Positions 16,758-25,791 of a stretch of 42,644 nucleotides of DNA are shown one piece after another (within the stretch, counting starts at the first letter, position 1; each line of letters begins with the position of its first letter). The notes beneath the pieces were generated by a model. The model saw only the letters and a list, made by a program, of their open reading frames with translations, was not told the DNA's origin and ran no database searches. The stretch is from positions 1-42,644 of the forward strand of contig CACBGS010000009.1 in NCBI GenBank assembly GCA_902538855.1. The letters run 5' to 3'. This DNA comes from an uncultured Coxiella sp. Its GTDB lineage: Bacteria > Pseudomonadota > Gammaproteobacteria > Comchoanobacterales > Comchoanobacteraceae. The translations under genes were made by a program, and so were the position numbers.

Positions 16758-19358
16758 ATGGAATATAATACAACACAGGCGGTGCGTTCTGCCTTTTTAA
16801 ATTACTTTAAGAATAATGGGCACAATATCGTCCCTAGTGCGAGCATTGTTCCGGTCGATGATGATACTTTGCTATTTACTAATGCTGGTATGGTGCCTTT
16901 CAAACAGTATTTTCTTAATCCTAAGCAGGCACCATTTACTTGTGCTGCAAGCGCTCAACGCTGCCTAAGAGTAGGTGGTAAGCACAATGATCTTGATAAT
17001 GTCGGTTATACTACTAGACATCATACTTATTTTGAAATGTTGGGTAATTTTAGTTTTGGTGCTTATGGTAAAAAAGAAGCTATTACACATGCATTAACTT
17101 TGTTGGTAGATGTTTTCAAAATAGATATCAAACGTTTATGGGTCACAGTGTATGAGGATGATGCCGAAACAGAAAAACTGTGGTTAGAACATTTTAAATT
17201 TCCAGCACAAAGATTGGTGCGTTGTGGCGCAAAAGATAATTTCTGGTCTATGGGTGATACAGGTCCTTGTGGTCCTTGTACTGAAATATTTTTTGACCAT
17301 GGTCCTGATGTTGCTGGCGGTCCTCCTGGTAGTCCTGATGAGGATGGTGATCGCTATGTTGAAATATGGAATTTAGTCTTCATGCAGTTTGATAAGCAGG
17401 CTGATGGACAGATGATTCCACTGAAACAATTATGTGTGGATACGGGTATGGGGCTTGAACGTATTTGTGCTGTACTTCAGTCTGTATCTAATAATTATGA
17501 TGTTGATGTTTTTTCCCGTATAATAGACGCTGTGCATCTTTTGCATTCAGATAAGAAAATAGATTTAACTGCTGCAAGGGTTATTGCTGATCATATGCGT
17601 TCAATTTGCTGGATGTTGGTGGAAGGTATTTTTCCTGCTAATGAAGGTAGGGGTTATGTCCTAAGAAGAGTAATTAGAAGAGCTTTGAGGTATGCTTATA
17701 AGAGTGGTATAGCTTTGCCATGTCTTTACAAGCTTGTCCCAGTATTAGCTAAAGAATACGCCCATGAGACAATGTTTACTACCCAAGTTGCAGCAATACA
17801 AGCTGCGATAGAACAAGAAGAGCGTGCATTTGCAGCTACTATTAGTCAAGGCTTGGCTTTGTTTGAGCAAATTGCTGGGGCTAGTGATAATACTTTAGAT
17901 GGTGCTGCTGTATTTAAGCTGTACGATACGTATGGTTTTCCACTCGATTTGGTACAGGATCTTGCTCGTGAGCGTGGTTTGCATGTAGATAATGCTGGTT
18001 TTGATGCTGCTATGTCAGCACAAAAACAAAGGTCAAGACAGAATCAGAGCTTTACAGCTCAGCAAAATCAAGATTGGGCAAAAGATCTTCACTCAATTTT
18101 TGTGGGATATGATGTCATGTCAGCTTCAGGTAAATTGATCTATATTCATGCTGATCAACAAAAGAAAGAGCAGCTGCATGCTGGTGATGCCGCTTGCTTG
18201 GTCTTAGATAGTACTCCTTTTTATGCAGAGTCTGGTGGGCAAGTTGGTGATCAGGGTATGATTAAAACTGCAACTGGACTGTTTCAAGTTGAGGATACGC
18301 AAAAACTGTATCAAGCTATTGTGCATTACGGTAAGGTTATTCAAGGTAGTATTCAGTCAGGACAAGATGTTAGTTGTGAAGTTGATTTGCAAAGACAAAA
18401 AACAGCCTGTAATCACTCGGCTACACATTTACTACATGCTGCTTTGAGATTAGTGCTTGGAGAGCATGTGGTGCAGAAAGGCTCTCTGGTAACCCCACAG
18501 AGATTGCGTTTTGATTTTTCACATTCTCAGCCGTTAACTTCTGCGCAATTGTTTGAAATAGAGAATATCGTTAATGCAAAAATACAAGCTGCATTATTGG
18601 TGCAGGCTGATATCATGCCTTTTGCTGAAGCTAAATCTCAAGGTGTCATGGCTTTGTTTACAGAAAAGTATCAAGAGCAAGTGAGAGTTTTATCTATGGG
18701 TACATTTTCTAAAGAGTTGTGTGGAGGTGTCCATGTTGCTAATACAGCGCATATAGGTCTTTTTGTTATTGTTGAAGAGACAGGTATAGCTCAAGGTGTT
18801 AGGCGTATTGAAGCTTATACTGGTGAATGTGCTTTAGCTTATTATCAAGGTTTTAGGCAGCATATTCATGAGATTGCAAGTACTTTGAAGGTTTCCTCAG
18901 ATCAAGTGGTAACTAAGGTTACTCAATTACAGCAGCAGCTACAAGATAAAAACAAGCAGTTACAGTCACAGGCTGAGCGTCTCTTATTAGCTGAGGTTCC
19001 TGAGTTGTTAAAACAAAAAAAAGTACAGCAGGATGTTGGATATTTAGTAGCATGTGTTGCTCTAGACCAGCCTAATCATGTAAGATTATTAATGGATGGT
19101 ATTCTCCGTGTGGATGAAAATATGGTGGTGGTGCTGTTAAGCTGGTTTGCACCTAGTAAAGTGATAATAGCTGTTGGTGTTGCTGCTTCGCTAAAAAACC
19201 GCTTTAGTGCTGCGGATATACTGAAAAATATGCCGGCGAGCCTTGGTGTTCGCGGTGGTGGTAAGCAAAGCTTTGCGCAAGGATCTTTTAGCGGTGAGTA
19301 CGATGCTATGCAGCAGTTTCAAGTTGATATTACTTCGGCGTTAATAGCTATGGTGTAA
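16758..19358 (+). CDS. alaS: Alanyl-tRNA synthetase
   Basis: Attaches alanine to tRNA-Ala and hydrolyses mischarged Ser- and Gly-tRNA. 866 residues, close to the E. coli 876. The class II catalytic core opens with FTNAGMVPFKQYFL and RHHTYFEMLGNFSFG. The editing-domain zinc ligands are all present: H553 and H557 in NHSATHLLH, C655 and H659 in CGGVHV. The C-terminal part has a Gln-rich coiled region (about 718-748) and the C-Ala domain ending GGGKQSFAQGSF. No strong ribosome site precedes the ATG, which is 11 bases after the MFS stop. The downstream aspartokinase starts nine bases after the stop, as in the usual gammaproteobacterial alaS-lysC-csrA order. Confidence 0.98.
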   Translation: MEYNTTQAVRSAFLNYFKNNGHNIVPSASIVPVDDDTLLFTNAGMVPFKQYFLNPKQAPFTCAASAQRCLRVGGKHNDLDNVGYTTRHHTYFEMLGNFSFGAYGKKEAITHALTLLVDVFKIDIKRLWVTVYEDDAETEKLWLEHFKFPAQRLVRCGAKDNFWSMGDTGPCGPCTEIFFDHGPDVAGGPPGSPDEDGDRYVEIWNLVFMQFDKQADGQMIPLKQLCVDTGMGLERICAVLQSVSNNYDVDVFSRIIDAVHLLHSDKKIDLTAARVIADHMRSICWMLVEGIFPANEGRGYVLRRVIRRALRYAYKSGIALPCLYKLVPVLAKEYAHETMFTTQVAAIQAAIEQEERAFAATISQGLALFEQIAGASDNTLDGAAVFKLYDTYGFPLDLVQDLARERGLHVDNAGFDAAMSAQKQRSRQNQSFTAQQNQDWAKDLHSIFVGYDVMSASGKLIYIHADQQKKEQLHAGDAACLVLDSTPFYAESGGQVGDQGMIKTATGLFQVEDTQKLYQAIVHYGKVIQGSIQSGQDVSCEVDLQRQKTACNHSATHLLHAALRLVLGEHVVQKGSLVTPQRLRFDFSHSQPLTSAQLFEIENIVNAKIQAALLVQADIMPFAEAKSQGVMALFTEKYQEQVRVLSMGTFSKELCGGVHVANTAHIGLFVIVEETGIAQGVRRIEAYTGECALAYYQGFRQHIHEIASTLKVSSDQVVTKVTQLQQQLQDKNKQLQSQAERLLLAEVPELLKQKKVQQDVGYLVACVALDQPNHVRLLMDGILRVDENMVVVLLSWFAPSKVIIAVGVAASLKNRFSAADILKNMPASLGVRGGGKQSFAQGSFSGEYDAMQQFQVDITSALIAMV

Positions 19359-19367
19359 AATTAAGTT

Positions 19368-20639
19368 ATGGTAATGTTAGTACAAAAGTTTGGAGGTAGT
19401 TCTCTAACAGACTTATCCAAGCTTAGCTATATTGCAAGACGTGTACAAAAATACGTGCATGCAGGCTATGATGTTGTGCTGGTACTGTCTGCTCTACAAG
19501 GAGAGACGGATAGATTAATTAAACTGGCTAATTTAGTCACTAAGACACAATCCAAGCGTGAGTATGATCAGTTGTTAGCTGTTGGAGAGCAAACAGCTGT
19601 ATGCTTAATGGTCCTAGCTTTAGAGGATATAGGATTACATGCTTGTTCTTTGAATGCTTGGCAGGCTGGTATCCATAGTGATGCGCTACATCAGCGTGCT
19701 TCAATAAATACTATAGATACGGTTAGTATTAGGCAGTTGCTTGCTAAGGGTACGATTCCTGTTATTACTGGTTTTCAGGCGCTTGGCGCAGATAATGCTC
19801 TTACTACACTTGGTCGTGGTGGTTCAGATACCACTGCAGTTGCAGTTGCTGCTGCGCTACAGGCTGATGAATGCCAGATCTTTGTTGATGAGCAGGGTAT
19901 ATTTACTGCAGATCCGAAAATTGAACCTTCTGCAAGGTTGATTCATCGTATGGACATTCATCAATTGTTAGCTTATTCTTGTTTGGGTGCTAAGGTGATG
20001 CAAAAACGTGCTGTTGCTATTGCTGCACGTTATGCTGTGCCTATGCGTATATGTCCAACATTTACTGAGGGGTTAGGTACTGTGGTTGATTACTCTAATG
20101 CAAAAAGAAATAATGATATGATTGAGAGAACGCAAGTCTCTGCTATAGCTAGTGCTCGTAGTTATGTGTTGCTTATGGTGCAGGCGCATTTAGATGATGT
20201 TCAGGCTTTACCCGCTTTATTTGCTCTGCTATCAAAATCTGGTCTTGATTTAGATCATACTATTCGTCAGGTGCATAATAGTACTTTTCAGCTGGATTGT
20301 TTATGTAGCTTTGATGATTATGATTTATTAAGAACTTCTTTAGATACATGGTTAGCTGAAAACACCCAACGTTCTCTTCGTATCTTACGTGATAAAGCTA
20401 AGGTGTCCTTGTTGGGTTATGCGCTTGCAAGAGATATGTCAATTACTACTACGATAATGCGTGTTTTAGGTAAGGCAAATATACATTATTATCACATAGG
20501 GGCTTTGGATTATCAGGTTTCGGTTTTAATAGATGAGCAATGCTTAGAATTAGCCGTCCGTTTATTACATCAGCATTACAAACTATGTGAGGCTAAGTCA
20601 GAAGCTAATCAGGCTGTGGCCCCAGCAATTGTTGCATAG
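19368..20639 (+). CDS. lysC: Aspartokinase (monofunctional)
   Basis: Phosphorylates aspartate, the entry step to lysine, threonine, methionine and diaminopimelate for the cell wall. 423 residues. The kinase domain begins VQKFGGSSLTD and includes TGFQALGADNALTTLGRGGSDTTAVAVAAAL, with the GGSDTT substrate site. From about residue 265 to the end are two ACT domains, which in this family bind the feedback inhibitor. There is no homoserine dehydrogenase part, so this is the monofunctional type. Start may be ATG 19368 or ATG 19374; the second gives the more usual N-terminus. The stop is three bases before the glycosyltransferase start. Confidence 0.95.
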   Translation: MVMLVQKFGGSSLTDLSKLSYIARRVQKYVHAGYDVVLVLSALQGETDRLIKLANLVTKTQSKREYDQLLAVGEQTAVCLMVLALEDIGLHACSLNAWQAGIHSDALHQRASINTIDTVSIRQLLAKGTIPVITGFQALGADNALTTLGRGGSDTTAVAVAAALQADECQIFVDEQGIFTADPKIEPSARLIHRMDIHQLLAYSCLGAKVMQKRAVAIAARYAVPMRICPTFTEGLGTVVDYSNAKRNNDMIERTQVSAIASARSYVLLMVQAHLDDVQALPALFALLSKSGLDLDHTIRQVHNSTFQLDCLCSFDDYDLLRTSLDTWLAENTQRSLRILRDKAKVSLLGYALARDMSITTTIMRVLGKANIHYYHIGALDYQVSVLIDEQCLELAVRLLHQHYKLCEAKSEANQAVAPAIVA

Positions 20640-20642
20640 TTC

Positions 20643-21635
20643 ATGGTATTTACTAATTCTGAGAAACGTATTTTCTTAGTGGCCTGGTTATTAATACTAT
20701 TACATGCAGGTTTGTTGTTACTCTCTAGCTATAATCATAGATACCTAAACTTAGATATTGAAGCCAAGCGCTTTGTACATACGATGCCAGTTCGAGATCT
20801 TACTCAAGATAGTAAAGTCTTGGATTATTTGGCTAAACATCCTGTTTATTTAAGTTTGAGTACAACGCCACAGCGTATAAAGCAGCTTGATAATGTTTTG
20901 CGTCTTATTGATACACAGTTTATTACTACTATTTTTGTCAATATACCTGAGAAATTTCGTAACATACAAAATTATGATATACCTGCATCCTTAATTGCTT
21001 TACCTAAAGTTAAAATACAAAGAATTGGTCGAGATCTTGGTCCAATAAGTAAATCCTTACCCACAATTGAATATGCTTTAGCTGTTGATCCAAAAGCGTT
21101 GATTATAACTATTGATGATGATTATTTATATCCTAGAGGTGTTGTTAATGAGCATATATATGCTTTGGTTCATAATAAGGCAGTGGTAACTGGTTCACTA
21201 TTTGCTACCCTGGGTGCTGCTGCTACAAGATCTCCAGTGCATTATCAGCTTATGGATAGATTGTTGGATAATTTAGGATATACCAGTAAGTATTGGCTTG
21301 CTCAGGGTGTTGGTAGTTTAGGTTTTGTGGCAGATTCTGTAGACTTAATTGCCTTGAACAAGGTTTTGGCCATGAATGGTGCTTGTGTTTATGCAGATGA
21401 TGTATTAATTAGTTATGGGTTGCTTAGGAAGGGTGTTAAGCCAATGTTAATACATAATAAATATCTTCAGCAGGCAACGCTTAGACCTTATTGGGTTAAT
21501 CAGACTAATGAAGCGATTAGTAAAATGTCGGTGAATGATTTAAGTTATTGGATGTATATTATTTTGCCAACTTGGTATAATAATCATGCTAGAATTCAAT
21601 CTTGTTTTACTCAATTACATAGATTGGCAAAGTAG
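20643..21635 (+). CDS. Membrane-anchored GT-A-like glycosyltransferase
   Basis: 330 residues. One hydrophobic anchor at about 10-28, then a cytoplasmic or periplasmic domain. VYLSLSTTPQRIKQLDNVL (68-86) resembles the nucleotide-sugar N-terminal region of a small family of glycosyltransferases. LIITIDDDYLYP (153-164) carries the acidic metal-binding motif, and VYADDVLISYGLL (249-261) would supply the catalytic acidic pair. Donor, acceptor and product cannot be deduced; a cell-surface sugar is likely. It starts three bases after the aspartokinase stop and 37 bases before the Nif3-like gene. It sits between lysC and csrA, which are near neighbours in many relatives, so it appears to be an insertion in a conserved block. 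Confidence 0.7.
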   Translation: MVFTNSEKRIFLVAWLLILLHAGLLLLSSYNHRYLNLDIEAKRFVHTMPVRDLTQDSKVLDYLAKHPVYLSLSTTPQRIKQLDNVLRLIDTQFITTIFVNIPEKFRNIQNYDIPASLIALPKVKIQRIGRDLGPISKSLPTIEYALAVDPKALIITIDDDYLYPRGVVNEHIYALVHNKAVVTGSLFATLGAAATRSPVHYQLMDRLLDNLGYTSKYWLAQGVGSLGFVADSVDLIALNKVLAMNGACVYADDVLISYGLLRKGVKPMLIHNKYLQQATLRPYWVNQTNEAISKMSVNDLSYWMYIILPTWYNNHARIQSCFTQLHRLAK

Positions 21636-21672
21636 TAGTTTATTGTATTTGCTTTAAATAGGGGAGGTTTGC

Positions 21673-22431
21673 ATGACGGATTTGTATAAAATTGTCAATT
21701 TTACTGATACTTTGTTGCGTTTGGATTGTAAGGATGGTTGTCCAAATGGTTTACAGGTGCAAGGTAAAGATGAGGTGCGGGTGTTGGTGAGTGCTGTAAC
21801 AGCTTCAATGGCACTGCTTGAGCAGGCGCTGGCAGTTAATGCAGATTGTATTTTAGTGCATCATGGCTATTTTTGGCGCCACGATGCTAGTGTCATTACT
21901 GGGATGCACTATAAGAGAATAAAGTTGCTCATAGAGAATGGTATCAGTCTTATGGCTTATCATTTGCCTTTAGATTATCATGCGTCTTTTGGTAATAATG
22001 CTCAGCTTGCCAAAGCTATGCATTGGCATATTGATGGTCGATTAGCAAGTACGGTAGGTTTTGATTTAGGTATGTATGGGCGTCTTGCGCAGCCTATGAC
22101 AGTTGCTGAGCTAGGAGTGATGTTTACCAAGCAGCTTTCTCATGAGCCGCTTATACTAGCTTGTGATCAACAAAAAGTAATCAAAACTGTCGCTTGGTGT
22201 ACAGGTGCTGCTGGTGATGATATTCATTATGCTATTGCTCAGGGTGTAGATGCATTTATAACTGGAGAAGTTCCAGAGCGTATAGTGCATATTGCTCGTG
22301 AGGCAGGTATTGTCGTATTTGCTGCTGGTCATCATGCTACAGAGCGTTATGGTGTGCAGGCGGTGGGTAGTGCTATTGCTAAAGAGTTTGCTATTGACCA
22401 TCAATATATTGAAATTCCTAGTCCAATTTAG
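21673..22431 (+). CDS. ybgI: Nif3-like dinuclear metal centre protein
   Basis: Conserved toroid-forming protein with two metal ions, often annotated as GTP cyclohydrolase 1 type 2 homolog; the true cellular role is unsettled. 252 residues. Metal ligands are all in place: H63 and H64 in LVHHGYFW, D101 in HLPLDYH, and H220 and E224 in AAGHHATERYG. The N-terminal CPNGLQVQG motif is typical. A strong GGGGAGG site precedes ATG 21673. It follows the glycosyltransferase by 37 bases and comes before the csrA promoter. Confidence 0.93.
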   Translation: MTDLYKIVNFTDTLLRLDCKDGCPNGLQVQGKDEVRVLVSAVTASMALLEQALAVNADCILVHHGYFWRHDASVITGMHYKRIKLLIENGISLMAYHLPLDYHASFGNNAQLAKAMHWHIDGRLASTVGFDLGMYGRLAQPMTVAELGVMFTKQLSHEPLILACDQQKVIKTVAWCTGAAGDDIHYAIAQGVDAFITGEVPERIVHIAREAGIVVFAAGHHATERYGVQAVGSAIAKEFAIDHQYIEIPSPI

Positions 22432-22517
22432 ATATGTTATATATTCTAAATTATCTATAAAATTTTCTTAGTATATGGGTTTTATTATACTGTAGTTGTT
22501 GTTTTTTAAATATATAC

Positions 22518-22546
22518 TGGTAGCTTTGACTCATAGCTGCTATAAT
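22518..22546 (+). promoter_or_regulatory. Extended -10 promoter of csrA
   Basis: TATAAT at 22541-22546 is preceded by TGC, giving an extended -10 (TGCTATAAT). A -35 at 17 bases' distance (TGGTAG, 22518-22523) is poor, as is common for extended -10 promoters. The leader to the csrA ATG is about 25 bases and carries two GGA triplets (22559-22561 and 22574-22576), the second within the ribosome site, where CsrA itself could bind. Confidence 0.65.
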
Positions 22547-22578
22547 AGAAGCATAAATGGAAATATTAGGGTAGGATT

Positions 22579-22779
22579 ATGCTCATATTAACGCGAAGGA
22601 TAGGCGAAGTTCTCATTATAGGTGAGGATGTGCAATTAACTGTATTAGGGGTCCGCGGTCACCAAGTTCGTATTGGTGTTGATGCTCCTAAACATGTTGG
22701 CGTGCATCGCAAAGAGGTATACGAAAGGATAAAAGATAAAAAAGACCTTGAAAAAAAAGAAGACGCTAGCGAAGAATAG
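22579..22779 (+). CDS. csrA: Carbon storage regulator CsrA
   Basis: Small RNA-binding dimer that represses or stabilises mRNAs by binding GGA motifs in leaders. In pathogens and symbionts it often governs the switch between growth and transmission. 66 residues. The N-terminal [18 protein letters not shown] and the RNA-contact region [16 protein letters not shown] are conserved. The last 15 residues are charged and variable ([12 protein letters not shown]). The ribosome site GTAGGATT overlaps a GGA, a hint of autoregulation. It has its own extended -10 promoter and precedes tRNA-Ser by 60 bases. Other Csr components (CsrB-type RNAs) were not seen. Confidence 0.97.
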   Translation: MLILTRRIGEVLIIGEDVQLTVLGVRGHQVRIGVDAPKHVGVHRKEVYERIKDKKDLEKKEDASEE

Positions 22780-22799
22780 TTTATTTTTGTTGAAATTTC

Positions 22800-22828
22800 T
22801 TGAATATATACCGCCAAATTGCTATTAT
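22800..22828 (+). promoter_or_regulatory. Promoter of tRNA-Ser
   Basis: -35 TTGAAT (22800-22805), 17-base spacer, -10 TATTAT (22823-22828). The tRNA begins 12 bases after the -10. The same -35 and spacing occur before tRNA-Arg. Confidence 0.75.
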
Positions 22829-22839
22829 TACGTCCATTA

Positions 22840-22929
22840 GGAGAGGTGGCCGAGTGGCTGAAGGCGCTCCCCTGCTAAGGGAGTATGGGGTTATCCTCAT
22901 CGAGGGTTCGAATCCCTCTCTCTCCGCCA
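22840..22929 (+). tRNA. tRNA-Ser (anticodon GCU)
   Basis: 90 bases including an encoded CCA. The acceptor stem is GGAGAGG with TCTCTCC (one G-T pair), the anticodon stem CTCCC/GGGAG, and the loop CTGCTAA with anticodon GCT at 22874-22876. A long variable arm marks a class II tRNA. The T arm is GAGGG-TTCGAAT-CCCTC. Reads AGU and AGC codons. Downstream of csrA as in many gammaproteobacteria. Confidence 0.97.
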
Positions 22930-23054
22930 CTTTCTTTATAATAAGTGCTTCACTTTTGTATTCTACATATTATACTTAAATTTAAACATGTACTTTAGAA
23001 TATCTTTGTCATTTTCTGGTGCATTGTAGTTTTTTTTATAATGAGGGTTTGTCT

Positions 23055-23705
23055 GTGAAGTTTGCGGTTATTTTATCAGGTTGTGGTGTTTATGATGGTA
23101 CTGAAATCGGAGAAGCTATTTGTACTTTACTTGCTTTAGAGGCCTCTGATATTAGTTGGGAAGCGCTTGCGCCTAATTATGTAAGTAATAGGCATGTTGA
23201 TCATCTTACGCAACAGGAGATATCCTCTGGTGTGAATGTGTTAGAGTACTCTGCAAGAATTGTTCGTGGTCAGGTAAGGGATATCGCATTAGCAGATATC
23301 AATGATTATAATGCGGTCATTGTACCTGGTGGTTTTGGTGCAGTGCATAATTTGTGTGATTTTGCGCGCTCAGATATGGATTATACACTTTATCCACCTG
23401 TTGAGGATTTTCTAGCTCAAGCTGTTGCCAAGAAATATCCAGTAGGCTTTATGTGTATTGCGCCCATGCTAATACCAAGACTTTATAAGAATGCTTGCTT
23501 TACTATTGGTAATGACAAAGAATTAGCTGAAAAAATACAGCAGCTAGGTTGTACTCATCAAGATTGTAGGGCTGATGAAATTGTTATTGATCAGCAGCAT
23601 AAAATTGTTTCTACCCCGGCAAGAATGCTAGCAGAAAGTTTTACTGAGCTTAATATAGGTATTTCAAAGTTAGTTCGTGCTGTAAAGGAGCTTGCACTAA
23701 GCTAG
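23055..23705 (+). CDS. elbB: ElbB-type DJ-1/PfpI family glyoxalase
   Basis: Cytoplasmic DJ-1 superfamily protein; E. coli ElbB has glyoxalase activity and was first linked to isoprenoid synthesis. 216 residues from the GTG at 23055, seven bases after GAGGG; this start gives the family N-terminus VKFAVILSGCGVYDGTEI. The putative nucleophile is C134 in GFMCIAP, with the conserved acidic residue near GCGVYDGTEI. VIVPGGFGAVHNL is also typical. An in-frame ATG at 23019 would add twelve unlike residues. It stands between tRNA-Ser and trhO and appears to be transcribed alone. Confidence 0.9.
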   Translation: MKFAVILSGCGVYDGTEIGEAICTLLALEASDISWEALAPNYVSNRHVDHLTQQEISSGVNVLEYSARIVRGQVRDIALADINDYNAVIVPGGFGAVHNLCDFARSDMDYTLYPPVEDFLAQAVAKKYPVGFMCIAPMLIPRLYKNACFTIGNDKELAEKIQQLGCTHQDCRADEIVIDQQHKIVSTPARMLAESFTELNIGISKLVRAVKELALS

Positions 23706-23782
23706 TAATTATTAAGTAGTGTGCGATAGATATTTATTCTTTTGACGTTATGCGATATAATAATCTTTTTTATTAATATGTT

Positions 23783-24727
23783 ATGAGTCAATATGTTGTT
23801 GCTGCAATGTATCATTTTGTCAATGAGCCACTAGAGGATTTGCTCACTTATAAGTCTTGTCTGGAAGAAGTTATGCGGGCAGAGAATATTCGTGGTACGT
23901 TCTTACTTGCAAGTGAAGGGCTCAATGGCACTATAGCAGGTTCTGCAAAGGCAGTAGAAGTTATACTTGATACTATAAAAAAATGGCCAGCATTTAGTGA
24001 CATAAAAGTTAAGTATGCACATATTGATAAAAATCCTTTCCTTAGAGCTAAGGTGAAGCTCAAAAAAGAGATTGTTACCATGGGCATGGGTGATGTTGCT
24101 GTGGTTAAGAATACTGCAGAGCATCTGAGTACAAAGGCTTGGGATGATATGATTCAAGACCCTGATTGCGTTGTTCTTGATACGCGTAATACTTATGAGG
24201 TACAGATTGGTACATTTAAGGGTGCTGTTAACCCAGATACTGATAATTTTAGAGAATTCCCTGAATTTGTTGAGCGTACATTAGGTGCTGATAAAAATAA
24301 AAAAATAGCCATGTTTTGTACTGGTGGTATTCGTTGTGAGAAAGCATCTGCCTATATGAGAGAACAAGGCTATACTAATGTCTATCAACTTGATGGTGGC
24401 GTTCTTAAGTATTTAGAAGATAAAAACGGTCAAGATAGTCTCTGGGAAGGGGATTGTTTTGTTTTTGATAATAGAGTAGCGGTTGATAAAAATTTAAATA
24501 AAAGTAAATATAGCCAATGCTTTGCATGTCGGCGTCCCATCACAGAGATGGATAAACAGCATGCTGCTTATGTTGCTGGTGTATCATGTCACCAATGTAT
24601 TGATCAATATAATGCTAGTGATAGAGAGCGTTTTGCACAAAGACAGAAGCAGATGCAGTTGGCAAAAAAGCGTGGTGAAAATCATCTAGGTGTTAATCAG
24701 CGTTCTGTTGACGAAGTTCCGTCTTAG
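23783..24727 (+). CDS. trhO: tRNA uridine(34) hydroxylase TrhO (rhodanese family)
   Basis: Oxygen-dependent hydroxylation of U34 in certain tRNAs, the first step to 5-carboxymethoxy- or methoxyuridine. 314 residues. An N-terminal domain precedes the rhodanese domain (about 115-215). The active cysteine is C179 in MFCTGGIRCEKA, with C185 nearby. The C-terminal part has a CxxC pair (CFACRR and SCHQC), probably a zinc site. There is no strong ribosome site before ATG 23783; the ATG five bases earlier is out of frame. The 3' end overlaps the convergent hydrolase gene by 35 bases (24693-24727). Confidence 0.93.
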   Translation: MSQYVVAAMYHFVNEPLEDLLTYKSCLEEVMRAENIRGTFLLASEGLNGTIAGSAKAVEVILDTIKKWPAFSDIKVKYAHIDKNPFLRAKVKLKKEIVTMGMGDVAVVKNTAEHLSTKAWDDMIQDPDCVVLDTRNTYEVQIGTFKGAVNPDTDNFREFPEFVERTLGADKNKKIAMFCTGGIRCEKASAYMREQGYTNVYQLDGGVLKYLEDKNGQDSLWEGDCFVFDNRVAVDKNLNKSKYSQCFACRRPITEMDKQHAAYVAGVSCHQCIDQYNASDRERFAQRQKQMQLAKKRGENHLGVNQRSVDEVPS

Positions 24728-25706
24728 TGCTCAGTGCGTTATTAAAAAAGTCAGTGATATTTTTCTGATATTCTTCAGTTTTGTTAAACATTGTAAATAG
24801 GTGGTCCTCATCTTTAACAAGCCAGTGATGGATATCTACTTTTTTCTCTTTTGCTTTGTTTATGAAATATTCTGCATGGGTTATAGGTATGCGTTTATCT
24901 GCGATTCCTTGTGTGATATAGATAGCTCTGTGCTTAGCATTACTGATGGCATCAATCACAGAATGATTGGAGGGTTTAAAGCCAAAAATAAGATCTGCCA
25001 CGTAGTTAATACTCTCTTTGATAAAACTGTGGTACACAAGCCCATACCTTGAGAGCTCATGTGCAACCATTGTGTTGAAGTTAGTGAAGGGGCTGTCTAG
25101 CCATAATGCGCTGATGTTATCATCTTTACTGAACGCTATGGCACTGGTTACAGCTCCTAGTGATAGTCCTGCAACTCCTATTTGTTTAGGATGGAATTTC
25201 TTTTGTGTGACAAGCCAGTGTGCTGCAGCGATAACATCTTGGTATTCGGTTTGGCCAAGCTTGATAAATGATCCTGTTTTACTACTGCTGCCGTAATTAC
25301 GTAAGTCTATATTTAGGACGTTAATGTTTGCTTTAGCTAGAATATTGTGTACCAGTAGTGATTCTTCTTTGGCCTTACTGTTTGGTGCAATACCATGTAT
25401 AACAATTACTATTGGTTTATCAGAGTCTACAATGCTAAGCCAGCCACTTAATGTAATGTTATTGTTAACTGGTATTTGTACATTCTCATATGGTGTATCT
25501 TGCCACTTCTCTTGCTGAAAACTAACGTAGTTTTTCTTGCTTTGTGCGTCTAGTACTTGCCACTGTTTTGGGGTGTTCTTTTTAAATATATAGCTGTCTA
25601 TATGGCTTGTGTGCGTGACAAGATAAATAAATGCTATTATTATAGCAAGGTATATACCTATAGCAGTACTGGCTATAAGTATTTTGGTGTGATTTTTGGA
25701 GATCAA
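24693..25706 (-). CDS. Membrane-anchored alpha/beta hydrolase
   Basis: 337 residues. One N-terminal membrane segment (9-31) points the hydrolase domain to the periplasm. The oxyanion loop is VIVIHGIAPNS at 101-110 and the nucleophile elbow GLSLGA carries S182. The acid is probably in GIADKRIP and the histidine in KDEDHLFTMF. This is the BAAT/YqkD-like branch of serine hydrolases. The substrate is unknown; lipid, ester or peptide are all possible. Its last 35 bases overlap trhO on the other strand, and the C-terminal tail (TKTELRQQNAD) is encoded in that overlap. The secreted Cys-rich protein diverges from it. Confidence 0.85.
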   Translation of the reverse strand: MISKNHTKILIASTAIGIYLAIIIAFIYLVTHTSHIDSYIFKKNTPKQWQVLDAQSKKNYVSFQQEKWQDTPYENVQIPVNNNITLSGWLSIVDSDKPIVIVIHGIAPNSKAKEESLLVHNILAKANINVLNIDLRNYGSSSKTGSFIKLGQTEYQDVIAAAHWLVTQKKFHPKQIGVAGLSLGAVTSAIAFSKDDNISALWLDSPFTNFNTMVAHELSRYGLVYHSFIKESINYVADLIFGFKPSNHSVIDAISNAKHRAIYITQGIADKRIPITHAEYFINKAKEKKVDIHHWLVKDEDHLFTMFNKTEEYQKNITDFFNNALSTKTELRQQNAD

Positions 25707-25791
25707 AATTTCGCCTTAGGTTGTATTAGTTTAAATGTAGCAAAATTGTTGAATTATGTCTAGTCAGTGGTTGCTTATTTAAAGGGTTCTT

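Noticed and set aside
22526-22546. TTGACT plus TATAAT as the csrA promoter
   Set aside because: Only nine bases separate the boxes, too few for sigma70. The extended -10 reading explains the site better.
23742-23761. TTGACG and TATAAT before trhO as a promoter pair
   Set aside because: Spacing of eight bases is too short. TATAAT may still act as a -10, but no suitable -35 was seen.
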